Part shown: positions 1 to 8,501 of the stretch, piece by piece
Position numbering within the stretch: the stretch's first letter is position 1
How the letters are laid out: each line of letters opens with the position of its first letter
From: an uncultured Methanobrevibacter sp.
GTDB taxonomy: Archaea; Methanobacteriota; Methanobacteria; Methanobacteriales; Methanobacteriaceae
Assembly: GCF_937881195.1 (NCBI RefSeq)
Contig: NZ_CALGFC010000056.1
Span: 1 to 64,000, forward strand
Reading direction: 5' to 3'
DNA: 64,000 nucleotides
Made by a program: the position numbers and the translations under genes
Notes under the pieces: generated by a model
What the model was told of the DNA's origin: nothing
Seen by the model: only the letters and a program-made list of their open reading frames with translations
Databases searched by the model: none

Positions 1-72
1 AATAATACAAGAAATAATACAAGAAATAATACAAGAAATAATACAAGAAATAATACAAGAAATAATATAAAA
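1..72. repeat. 12-bp tandem repeat, about six copies, cut by window edge
   Basis: The unit AATAATACAAGA is repeated five times exactly and a sixth time with changes (AATAATATAAAA). It probably continues to the left of the window. The period is a multiple of three and two forward frames are open: one reads repeating NNTR and stops at 85-87, the other reads repeating IIQE and stops at 68-70. The next gene is convergent and ends at 105, so this may be the repetitive 3' end of an upstream gene. Confidence 0.9.
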
Positions 73-87
73 AACAATATGTTATAG
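1..87 (+). CDS. possible 3' end of an upstream gene with a tetrapeptide-repeat tail
   Basis: Frame 1 is open from the window edge to TAG at 85-87 and reads as NNTR repeats followed by a short NNIKNNML end. The alternative frame 2 gives a glutamate/isoleucine (IIQE) repeat that could be a coiled coil and stops at 70. Support is only the in-frame period and the convergent neighbour. It could equally be a non-coding minisatellite. The upstream sequence would settle it. Confidence 0.25.
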   Translation, partial: NNTRNNTRNNTRNNTRNNTRNNIKNNML

Positions 88-104
88 AGTTTAATGATTT
101 AATA

Positions 105-890
105 TTAGTTGTTCATATGTAAAACGATTTGCATTGTATTAAATCCTTTTGTTGTTAATATATATTCGCCATGGTCTTGTTTTTGGAATATTAAGTCATT
201 TTCTATTAGTTTATTTATATGAAAAATGAGGTTACCTCCTTTTAAATTTGTTATATTAGATAATGATGAAAAACTTTGAGGTTCAAGTGCTATTGACTTT
301 AAAATTTTTAGTCTTTTTTCATGAGATATAGGATCTAAAATACCTTTAACTATTTCTTTCTCATTAATTTCAGATATTTTCTTCTGATCTTCTTCTTTTT
401 GATTATCATAAATTTTGAAGGACTTAATCAGATTTATTTGATTTTCAAACATAGTAGAAACTTCATTAAAGCATATACTACATTTTTCCTTTTTACTAGC
501 ATTTCTCATAGTTTCTAATTCTTTTTTACTTTTACCTATTTTTTCTTTTGTTATATTATCTGGGTTTAATTCAGTAGTATGTTTTTTTAAATATTCTTTA
601 AAAACATTTTTGCACTGCTTTTTCATATCACAATGTTTCACCATCTTTTCATCTAATTCTGGATCTATTTTATCTAACATGTATCCATTCATGGATCCAA
701 TAAATTCATTTTTAAGGTTAGAATACATTAAATTTAAATATTCTTCATTAGATTTTTCAATCATATTTTTAAGATCTTTTTGAATATCTTTTATCATGTT
801 TTTCATTTCAATTATTGCATTATAATCTTTTTGATTATTTATTTGATCCTGTTTTTCAATATTTTTTTCTTTTAATACATCATTTTTCAT
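105..890 (-). CDS. winged-helix (ArsR-like) protein with N-terminal coiled coil and cysteines
   Basis: A 261-residue protein. Residues 1-55 are charged and predicted coiled coil. The middle carries C87, C93, C137 and C140 (the last two as CSIC), which could bind a metal. Residues about 184-255 form a winged helix: the segment starting DPISHEKRLKILKSI is typical of ArsR-type regulators, followed by a recognition-helix region with NLIFHINKL and a wing ending YILTTKG. It is probably a DNA-binding repressor or sensor. There are no transmembrane segments. The gene stands alone, convergent with whatever lies left of the window, and has only a weak ribosome-binding site. Target and signal are unknown. 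Confidence 0.7.
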   Translation of the reverse strand: MKNDVLKEKNIEKQDQINNQKDYNAIIEMKNMIKDIQKDLKNMIEKSNEEYLNLMYSNLKNEFIGSMNGYMLDKIDPELDEKMVKHCDMKKQCKNVFKEYLKKHTTELNPDNITKEKIGKSKKELETMRNASKKEKCSICFNEVSTMFENQINLIKSFKIYDNQKEEDQKKISEINEKEIVKGILDPISHEKRLKILKSIALEPQSFSSLSNITNLKGGNLIFHINKLIENDLIFQKQDHGEYILTTKGFNTMQIVLHMNN

Positions 891-1300
891 TTTACCAACT
901 AATTTTTATCATTTTTAATATATTGATTATTATAATGTTAGAATTGAATTCATTGACATTTTTATAATATCTTTTTTATAATTGTTATTTTTATATAAAT
1001 ATAGTTACTTTATTATATTCAAGTACATTTTTCTGACGATTAAGTATATATATATATTTATATATAAATTATTCTGTAGAACATTTAAAATTTTTATGTA
1101 AAATTGAAGAATATTTAGTAAATTAGGTTATAAATTTTTTATCTAATATTATATGTTGTTATTTTATTTTATTTTTTTATTTTATTGAATTTTTAATTGA
1201 ATTCTGACTATAAATTAAATTACATATTGTATTGGTTTAGAATCAATCATTATAAAAATTAAAATGTTTTACTAATTTTTTAAATCTAAAAGGTGAAAAA
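891..1300. other. intergenic, AT-rich, promoters only
   Basis: This 410-bp gap separates two divergent genes. It holds several TATA-like stretches, notably an alternating TA run near 1045-1070, and the ribosome-binding site AAAAGGTGA just before 1301. I see no gene or structured RNA. Confidence 0.5.
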
Positions 1301-1540
1301 ATGTCTGTAAAAGAAGATATATATGAACAAATTGTTGGAGCATTAGAAGGAGCTGATTTCCCAATTAAATCTCCTGATGAATTATTTAATGCATTACCTG
1401 ATGGACCTAATACCACTTGTAAATCAGGGGATGTTTCTTTAAAAGCATCTGATGCTGGAGAAGTATTATCTGAAGAGGATTTTCCATTTGAATCTGCTGA
1501 AAATGTTGCTTCAACTATTGTAAATAAAGCAGGACTTTAA
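1301..1540 (+). CDS. MTH865-family protein
   Basis: A 79-residue acidic protein that matches the MTH865-like family found in methanogens: N-terminal helix (VKEDIYEQIVGALEGADFP), the SPDELFNALP segment, a central CKSGD, and the SEEDFPF motif followed by ESAENVASTIV. The family is known from a small helical solution structure; its function is not known. The start is clear, with ribosome-binding site AAAAGGTGAAAAA directly before ATG. It has no export signal and no close same-strand partner: the next gene begins 1.3 kb downstream. Confidence 0.88.
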   Translation: MSVKEDIYEQIVGALEGADFPIKSPDELFNALPDGPNTTCKSGDVSLKASDAGEVLSEEDFPFESAENVASTIVNKAGL

Positions 1541-2871
1541 ATATTTTTATAAGATACTTATTGATATATTAAGAAAATAATTTAAAAGCTTTTAATGCCT
1601 AAAAACCATATTATTAGTTTTTAATTATTTAAAATTAGTTAAATTTTGATATAATGGCAATATTTTGCTATAATATTCAACTAAATATAATAATCTAATT
1701 TTTACTCTTTTTAATTATTTCAAAGTATTTAAAATTCTTTTTTAAAATTTAATCTATTATATTATTTTTTTAAATTTCAATTTTTTGTTTTTAGCTAAAT
1801 TCTTTCTATTTTTATTAGATATATTTTAATATATACTTTTTAAGGGGGTTCAATGGGCATATTTTCAATTTCTGAATTGTTCCTTGTTAAATTAATCAAT
1901 ACTAAATTTTTATATCAATTATTATAATTTCATCTAATTTAATATATTATTAATATTTGAACTATTTAATCAATATATTACTTAATTTCCAATTACTTAA
2001 ACTATTTTGTAATAATATAGAATAATGAAATCAAGTAATAACCATTTTATTTTTTTTCTTATAGAAAATTAACTAAAAATACTTTAATTTTTAAACATAG
2101 ATGTTATATTCTATTTTATATTTTATTAATAATTTTTTAATTATTTTATTTTTATTTTTTTAATATTTGCTGATAATATATTTATATTAAATAATATGTT
2201 TATTATATATGGATATTAGCTTTATTCAATCTTTATTAATCTATTTAATCTAAAAACAATTGTTATGTATATTATTACTATAGTTATATAAGTTATTACT
2301 TTTTGTAAAAAGTAATACTTCTTTCATTTGTTAAATAATCGTGTTTAATTCCTAATCTATTTCTTTTCATAAACAAGAATATTCTTTTATGAGTAATATT
2401 TACTCGATTAAAAATAATTATTTTCTTTAAAAATAATAAAAATCAATATAATTTAAGTTAAAAAGTATTACAATTACTTTTAGTTAATAATTTTATATAG
2501 AAAAATGCTGATTTTGTAATAACACAAATCTTATATATGTTATTACTATTTAGTAAATTTTAGGCATATTTTCTTTGATTAACTTTAATTGGTTAATCAA
2601 TAACTGATTTTATTTGGGTTATTTAATTTTAATAAAAAATTATCTAATTTAGCTAATTTCAGGCCTAAATTTAATTAGAATTAAATAATCGATTTATAAT
2701 TATTCAATAGGTCATTATAATTATTTGACAATTGTTTTATAAGTATATTGGAGTTATTAAAAATTGATTATAAAATTTAATATTTATATTGTAAATATTT
2801 ATTTGATTTCTATAAATAAATTTAGGGTTGCCTTAAATATTTTTTTAAATCGTTTTAAAAAGGAGGTAAAA
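1541..2871. other. 1.3-kb intergenic region, nearly empty
   Basis: Extremely AT-rich with stops in every frame. The only supported item is a tiny ORF with a good ribosome-binding site at 1853-1927. A motif of the form TTTAAAANCTTTTARTGCCTA occurs near 1581-1600 and again near 22691-22712. The TTG-initiated extension of the next gene from 2764 has no ribosome-binding site and is rejected. The rest may be a long 5' leader or relic DNA; I see no recognisable structure. Confidence 0.5.
1853..1927 (+). CDS. candidate 24-residue small protein
   Basis: A TATA-like stretch (ATATATTTTAATATATA region near 1820-1836) is followed by AAGGGGG and, four bases later, ATGGGC. The frame encodes 24 hydrophobic residues (starting MGIFSISELFLVKLI) and ends with TAA. 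The same AAGGGGG signal precedes real genes elsewhere in this window. With so few codons the case rests on the ribosome-binding site and its spacing alone. It could be a leader peptide, a microprotein or chance. Confidence 0.25.
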   Translation: MGIFSISELFLVKLINTKFLYQLL

Positions 2872-5682
2872 ATGGTAAAAATTTTAGAAAATACTCGAAC
2901 TAATAAAAAGTTTATAAAGTCTTTTTTTCTACTATCAATTTTTATATTCAGTCTTTTCATGATTGCTGGAGCTTCAGCAGTTGAAGATAATCAAAGTTCA
3001 ATTGACAACGTTAGTGAAAATAAAACTGTTAAAATTGATATTAAAGTTAATTATGAGTATGCTGATGATGAAAAAATCAATCCAGGGATTTCAGTTAAAT
3101 ACAATAACCATTCTATAAATTATACAAAAAGTTATAATACTGCAACTAAGAAATATACTTTAATCTTTAATCATTCAGAAGCTGCAAAAGATGCTATATA
3201 TACTATATCATTATCTGCACCAGGATATAATTCTAAATCTCAAAATTTAACTCTTAATGAAAATTTAACGGGTAATTCTACTTTCACAATGGATGCAACT
3301 GCTAGTTACAAAATTGGCCGTGAAGTTACTAAAAGAGCAAATGCTTTAAGGCCATTTGCAAATAGTGACAAAATTTTAGTTATAACTACTGCTGGAATGG
3401 TCTATGTAAATGGTAAAACATCTGAAGATGGATTAGAAGGTATTATAAATGGAGCTAATGGATATGTTGGTTTTGGATTAGGTAATTTATTGACACTATC
3501 TTCTACAAGAACAGATCCTTTAAATATAGCTTTTATCATTAAAGATAAAAATGGTAAACTTTATATGATTTTCTTCAGCAATGGTTCATCAAAAGAGATA
3601 TATAATGGACTTATAGGAACTAGTTTAAATTCAACTGGATGGAAAAATCTTCAAAATTTACTTGGAAATGAAGACGCTTATTCTTATGTTAGTATTGCTA
3701 ATGCATGGGATGCAGGATTGCCTGCAGATGTTTTAACTACTGCTGCATATCATGGTCATGTATGTACTGGCCTTATCAGTGGTCAAGCTATGATTCAAGC
3801 TTTATTAAAATATTATCCTCCAACAGGAGAATCTGGATTGCCACTTGAGAATACTGCATATTATGTCTTAGGTGTTCCAGGAGGTTCTGATGATGATGCA
3901 TTCACATGGAATTTAGATATTACTCCGGGTAAAAGAGCTTACATTGGAATTGACACTATGGTTAATAAAACCTGTACTGGTTTTATTAGATGGAATTCAG
4001 AAACTAAAACTGGATTACTAATTATAATGTCTTATAATGAAGAAAGGATAATGGAGATCTTTAAAAATCTTACAGGATTAAATCCTAAAGCCAATGTTTC
4101 TAATGATTTAATATATCAAAAATGGCTAATTGAAACTTTAATGAATAATCCTACATCTTTAGTAGATATAATCTATGAATTTGAAGGATTAAATGAAACT
4201 CATTTGTTTTATTTAATGGGTGAAGAACCGGGTAAAGGTACTACAACTCAAACTGCTCATGGTTTAGATATGGAATATATTCTTAATCTATATGATCAAG
4301 GAGTATTAAGTAATGCTACTCGTGAAATACAAAATGAAACAGTTTCAACTCCATTAACTGATTATGAACTAGAAAAAATTGGTGAAGATGCAGCCTTAAA
4401 AGCTAAAGAATATTTCCTTAGTTTAGGTATTGATATAGAAAAAGATAATTCTTGTTTCTATGTTTTAACTTCAGCTGGATATGTAAGAATTAATGAAACA
4501 TCTACTAATAAAGTATATGATGGTATATATAACATATTTGGTTCCCAACTAAGTAGAAAAACATTGTTGCCTGTTCATACTGCATTATGGAAAGATTTAG
4601 TATTTGATTTCTTTTGGGTTGATCCTAATAATAATTCTAATACATTATCTTACAGTTTAAGGTATGATCCAGGAACCGGTGAATTAATAGTTACTGGTAA
4701 TAGTAGTGATAGTTCTTCTAATGCAAATTATATTATTCAACAAGTATTAATATATGATCCGCCTTATGATGCTTTAATTGCTTGGTTATTCCACAATCAT
4801 GTTTGTGGGGGTAGTAGTCCAGGTTATTTAATAGCTGATTATATCTATGAGGAATATCCTCTTGGTGAAAATGAAAGTTATATATATATAACCACAAGTG
4901 ATAACTGTAAAGATGATGTAATTTCAATACTTTTAGGAGTATCTCCAGGTATGGGTGATTATCTCAATTTAAGGCTTAATGATAGTATAACTAATAAATC
5001 TAATGTGGGTATTATCATAAAATGGGATAGTGTAACTAAAACTGGTACAGTTTCTATAGTTAATTGGGTTGGACCTAAGTTTGCTGCAGGAAGTAATTCC
5101 TATGAAGAATATATAAAGTTATATAAAGGTGATTATTCTTCAGTCAATCTTGTTCAGGCACCTACAGTATCTCTTCTCTATACAAAACTAATTACTGAAT
5201 CTGATCTTGAAAAAATAACTTCTGGTGGAGCAAATACTCTAGAAGGAGATCCATTATCTTTCATAATTGGTTTACCTTATAGAACATTAGATGAAATCAT
5301 ACCGCCTGCTAATAATGATAATAGTGGCTCTGATAATAATGGTGGATCTACTAATAGTGCAACTAAAACTAATAGTTCATCTAATAACCATGTTACTAGT
5401 ACTGATTCATCATCAAACAATAATGGAAAAGATTTATCAACCAGTTCAGGAAACTCTTTTGGATCTACTTCTTCTTCAGCAGGATTGAATACTGTAACTG
5501 CTTCTGCAGCTACTGAAGCTGTTTCTGCAGCTGAAAATGATGGCTCTAAAGGTAGTTCTTATGAAGTATCAAAAGCTACTACTGAAACTAACAGTCTTAA
5601 CTTAATTTATGCAATAATTATAGTTTTAATTGTTGGTGGATTAGCAGGCTTTGGCTATATGAGACATGCAAGTAAAAAATAG
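2872..5682 (+). CDS. surface-anchored protein with two FmdE-like domains
   Basis: The start is ATG 2872, behind AAGGAGGTAAAA; an in-frame TTG at 2764 is not used. The 936-residue product has a signal peptide (hydrophobic about 15-35, then GASAVEDN), a large exterior, a Ser/Asn/Thr-rich stalk (about 805-905) and a C-terminal membrane helix followed by RHASKK. The exterior has two related halves, each with a motif of the FmdE family (formylmethanofuran dehydrogenase operon E): HGHVCTG at about 294-300 and HNHVCGG at about 641-647. Each half also has a SAGYV/TAGMVYV-type strand region and an IRWNSETKTG or IIKWDSVTKTG segment. In cytosolic FmdE proteins the His/Cys motif is thought to bind metal; here it would face outside the cell. 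Function unknown; it may bind or carry metal. Confidence 0.75.
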   Translation: MVKILENTRTNKKFIKSFFLLSIFIFSLFMIAGASAVEDNQSSIDNVSENKTVKIDIKVNYEYADDEKINPGISVKYNNHSINYTKSYNTATKKYTLIFNHSEAAKDAIYTISLSAPGYNSKSQNLTLNENLTGNSTFTMDATASYKIGREVTKRANALRPFANSDKILVITTAGMVYVNGKTSEDGLEGIINGANGYVGFGLGNLLTLSSTRTDPLNIAFIIKDKNGKLYMIFFSNGSSKEIYNGLIGTSLNSTGWKNLQNLLGNEDAYSYVSIANAWDAGLPADVLTTAAYHGHVCTGLISGQAMIQALLKYYPPTGESGLPLENTAYYVLGVPGGSDDDAFTWNLDITPGKRAYIGIDTMVNKTCTGFIRWNSETKTGLLIIMSYNEERIMEIFKNLTGLNPKANVSNDLIYQKWLIETLMNNPTSLVDIIYEFEGLNETHLFYLMGEEPGKGTTTQTAHGLDMEYILNLYDQGVLSNATREIQNETVSTPLTDYELEKIGEDAALKAKEYFLSLGIDIEKDNSCFYVLTSAGYVRINETSTNKVYDGIYNIFGSQLSRKTLLPVHTALWKDLVFDFFWVDPNNNSNTLSYSLRYDPGTGELIVTGNSSDSSSNANYIIQQVLIYDPPYDALIAWLFHNHVCGGSSPGYLIADYIYEEYPLGENESYIYITTSDNCKDDVISILLGVSPGMGDYLNLRLNDSITNKSNVGIIIKWDSVTKTGTVSIVNWVGPKFAAGSNSYEEYIKLYKGDYSSVNLVQAPTVSLLYTKLITESDLEKITSGGANTLEGDPLSFIIGLPYRTLDEIIPPANNDNSGSDNNGGSTNSATKTNSSSNNHVTSTDSSSNNNGKDLSTSSGNSFGSTSSSAGLNTVTASAATEAVSAAENDGSKGSSYEVSKATTETNSLNLIYAIIIVLIVGGLAGFGYMRHASKK

Positions 5683-5690
5683 ACTTTTTT

Positions 5691-5718
5691 GATTTTTGTT
5701 GAATTTTCAACAAAAATC
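5691..5718 (+). terminator. hairpin terminator after the FmdE-domain gene
   Basis: A perfect 12-bp inverted repeat, GATTTTTGTTGA and TCAACAAAAATC, with a 4-base loop, starts 8 bases after the stop codon and is followed by a T-rich run. Confidence 0.75.
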
Positions 5719-5931
5719 TATTTTTATTTTTTGTATCTAAATTCTACAAATATTATAAAAAAATAATTTCAATCTTTAAGTTTTTTTAAGTTATATATTA
5801 TTAAGGTTACATAATTTAATTCTATAATTTTCATTTAAATTTCATAATAAACATCATATATATTTAAAATTTATTTAAATTATAGAATTAAATTATAGAA
5901 TTAAAATTTGTTTTATTGGGAGGAGGATAAA

Positions 5932-6429
5932 ATTAAGAGAGAATTTAAAGTAGTAATAATGATTACGATATTAATGTCCACATTATTTATGGGAGTTGCT
6001 TTTGCTCATCCTGGACATGGGGAGTATGAGGAAGTAACTGTAGATGATACTCAAAGTACTGGTTCTGGAAGTTCAGGGTCTTCACAAAGCTCTTCTTCAA
6101 GTTCTTCAACAAAAACTGACTCTTCTTCAAAAAGTACTGGAAGTTCTAATTCTGGTGATTCTTCTTCGAATTCGGCGGAGGGTACTTCTAACTCAAATAA
6201 TCAAGGTCAAAATAATCAAGGGAGCTCTGAATCTAATAGTATGGATAGCTCAAATGGCGCAAATGATCAAAATGGAGATAATAATACCAATAGTACTAAT
6301 CAAACTAACTCAATAGTGGATGATTCTAATTTTGGACTTTCACTGAATGATATTTTAATTTTAGTAGTGGTTTTTTTAGTTGGATTTGGATTAATAGTAA
6401 TTTTATTTAAACAAGGAATTTTCAAATAA
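5932..6429 (+). CDS. Ser/Asn-rich membrane-anchored exported protein, probable ATT start
   Basis: The ribosome-binding site GGGAGGAGG (5918-5926) is followed 5 bases later by ATT AAG AGA. Starting there gives a clean signal peptide, MKREFKVVIMITILM... ending GVAFA, then HPGHGEYEEV. The only standard start upstream, TTG 5908, lies before the ribosome-binding site. The 165-residue product has a Ser/Asn/Gly-rich low-complexity stretch (about 45-125) and one membrane helix (about 138-158) with a short basic tail. It looks like a wall-spanning surface protein. The His-rich start of the mature part might bind metal. It follows the FmdE-domain gene in the same direction but behind a terminator. Family not recognised. 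Confidence 0.65.
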   Translation: MKREFKVVIMITILMSTLFMGVAFAHPGHGEYEEVTVDDTQSTGSGSSGSSQSSSSSSSTKTDSSSKSTGSSNSGDSSSNSAEGTSNSNNQGQNNQGSSESNSMDSSNGANDQNGDNNTNSTNQTNSIVDDSNFGLSLNDILILVVVFLVGFGLIVILFKQGIFK

Positions 6430-6516
6430 TTTAATTTAAATAAAAATTAAATTTATAATACTTTATTATTTAAGTCATGATTATTTTCATCATTTTCCTT
6501 TTTATTTTAATATTTT

Positions 6517-6590
6517 TTGTTTTTATAATTTTATTTTTATTATTATTTTTATAATTTTATTTTTATTTTTATAATTTTATTTTTTTCATA
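6517..6590. repeat. low-complexity T-rich direct repeats
   Basis: The unit TTTTTATAATTTTATTTTTA is repeated about three times with small changes, between the 3' ends of two convergent genes. The T runs could help stop transcription from the left-hand gene. Confidence 0.6.
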
Positions 6591-6636
6591 TATAATTTTA
6601 GAGATATATTTTATATTTTAATATAATTTTATTTCT

Positions 6637-7200
6637 TTATTTTAATTTAGCTATTCCATATATCCTGATTGTTGAGGAAGAAATCGCCATAATTGTTATT
6701 ATTATACAAATAATTAATATTATAATTGAAAAAGTTTCATTAGGTAATAATGAAAACAGCAAAATTCCTATTAGGGGTAGAGCATAAAACATTAAAGCTA
6801 CTATATGTCCAAAAGGATCATATAAAAACACATTTTTTTCCTGATTTTTCCCTGATTTATATTTCTTTTTACCTATTTTTGATGTTATAAAAAATTCTAT
6901 CAATTTAAAAAAGATTACAAATATTATGAAAAAAGGCAACATATCTTTAAGATACATTGCAAGGCATGTAATAATTATAAATAAGAAATCAACTAAAACA
7001 TCAAAAATCGCCCCTTTAGAACTCAATGCTTTGTAATAACGAGCTAACTTCCCATCTAAAAAATCGGTACTAATAGCTATAAAATAAACCATTAAACAAG
7101 GCAAAAGAAAATTATTTTCAAAAAAAAGTATATATGCAAAAAAAATTCCTAAAATCAATCTTAAAGATGTTAAAAAATTGACAAAAACTTTCCAAAACAT
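6637..7200 (-). CDS. CDP-alcohol phosphatidyltransferase family membrane enzyme
   Basis: A 187-residue integral membrane protein with the complete family signature DG-x2-AR-x8-G-x3-D-x3-D: D49, G50, A53, R54, G63, D67, D71. Enzymes of this family join a CDP-activated lipid to an alcohol phosphate or amino acid on the cytoplasmic face. In methanogens the donor is usually CDP-archaeol and products include archaetidylserine or archaetidylinositol phosphate. The specific acceptor cannot be told from sequence. About six hydrophobic helices follow the usual pattern. The gene is alone, convergent with 5932-6429; the start has no strong ribosome-binding site. Confidence 0.85.
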   Translation of the reverse strand: MFWKVFVNFLTSLRLILGIFFAYILFFENNFLLPCLMVYFIAISTDFLDGKLARYYKALSSKGAIFDVLVDFLFIIITCLAMYLKDMLPFFIIFVIFFKLIEFFITSKIGKKKYKSGKNQEKNVFLYDPFGHIVALMFYALPLIGILLFSLLPNETFSIIILIICIIITIMAISSSTIRIYGIAKLK

Positions 7201-7272
7201 GGTAATCGTGTAATCTAAAAATAGTATCCTTAACTTATAAAAAATAGCAATATTATAAAAATAAAAAAGAAA

Positions 7273-7295
7273 AAGGATAATTATTTTTTATCCTT
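7273..7295 (-). terminator. hairpin terminator of the DUF4013 gene
   Basis: Inverted repeat AAGGATA and TATCCTT with a T-rich loop, followed on the minus strand by a CTTTTTCTTTTTT run. The same stem sequence is used after the adhesin gene near 30.8 kb. Confidence 0.6.
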
Positions 7296-7376
7296 AATTA
7301 AAATTTCTATGATAATTAAAAACAATAATTTCTCTTTTATTGCTATTATCATATTTTTGGTAAAATTATAATTTTT

Positions 7377-8159
7377 TTAGCTGTTTTTTTCATTATATAT
7401 TAATCCTGTAGCTCTTGCAGTAAACATAACAAGAATTGGATTTATAATTAATAAACTGACTATTATTCCTATAACTGGTATTAAGTTAATCATTCCCATA
7501 ATGAATCCAATAATGAAAAGTATTATGACTAATAAAACATACCATACTATATAATTTCCCCAACCGATTTCTTTGATTGTTTTAAATATTTCACCAAATT
7601 CAAATGCAGCACCCATATTGCCTTTTTCTGCAAATCTAGCAATACCAATAGTTGCAATCAATGTAACTATTATTAATAATATAATTCCAACAATCATTAC
7701 AGTAAAGAATGAAACAAATAAGCTTGTAGCTAGTTCATTTGAGACTACTCCGCCACTTAGAGCTATTTGAGCTAGATTATTAAATGCTCCAGTTCCAATA
7801 GCTACTAATATTGTTATTATTGCAGGTATTATATAATATGCAATTGTAATAAGTAAAATTTTTATTCCATTTACAATATTATTGCCTATATCAAATTCTG
7901 GAATCGTATCAATATTATTTACTGTATTTTTAATTATACTAAAACTATATCCCATTATAATCAAATTTATTATTAAACTTATAATAGAAACTATTGTAAG
8001 TACTATTCCAGTGAAACCGATACTATTTAATGCTATACCGATTGCAGGAATAATTAAAACTATATTTGCTATTATAGTAAATACACCTAAAATTAAAACA
8101 TTTTTCCAATTATTTGAGGGATATGTTAACCCATCTTTAAAAATTTCTCCGATTTTCAT
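7377..8159 (-). CDS. DUF4013 family polytopic membrane protein
   Basis: A 260-residue protein with six or so membrane helices, beginning MKIGEIFKDGLTYPSNNWKN and containing the conserved IPEFDIGNNIVNGIKIL segment typical of DUF4013 proteins of methanogens and related archaea. The function of the family is unknown; members often occur near surface proteins. The ATG follows AAAGGAG at good spacing. Monocistronic, with a terminator hairpin about 80 bases downstream. Confidence 0.82.
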   Translation of the reverse strand: MKIGEIFKDGLTYPSNNWKNVLILGVFTIIANIVLIIPAIGIALNSIGFTGIVLTIVSIISLIINLIIMGYSFSIIKNTVNNIDTIPEFDIGNNIVNGIKILLITIAYYIIPAIITILVAIGTGAFNNLAQIALSGGVVSNELATSLFVSFFTVMIVGIILLIIVTLIATIGIARFAEKGNMGAAFEFGEIFKTIKEIGWGNYIVWYVLLVIILFIIGFIMGMINLIPVIGIIVSLLIINPILVMFTARATGLIYNEKNS

Positions 8160-8501
8160 TTAAAAAACTCCTTTAAGTTTTAAATATAAGAATATCTTAT
8201 ATTAATTATTATTTTGTATATACTATATTTAATTCTTTCTTATTTTACCTAAAGTTTTTAAAATTTTATACACATTTAATATTATATATTTCCAATAGCT
8301 ATAATATTAAAAAATATTTGTAAAATAGTTTAAATTTAATTTAAATAATTTAAATTTAATGTAAAATAGTTTAAATTCAATTAATAATAATAAATATTTA
8401 TATAATAATCTTATTATTATATAAAATTATTAATATATTATAATATATAATAATTATATAATATTAAATTAAACAATAAATATATTTAAGGGGGTATTTA
8501 A
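8160..8501. other. intergenic promoter region
   Basis: The gap between two divergent genes is AT-rich, with short direct repeats of TTTAAATTTAATTTAAA character near 8330-8385 and TATA-like stretches near 8440-8460. AAGGGGG at 8488-8494 is the ribosome-binding site of the next gene. Confidence 0.5.

Noticed and set aside
1..72. CRISPR array
   Set aside because: Units of 12 bp are contiguous without spacers.
2764..2871. N-terminal extension of the FmdE-domain protein from TTG
   Set aside because: No ribosome-binding site at TTG 2764, whereas ATG 2872 has a perfect one and starts the signal peptide.
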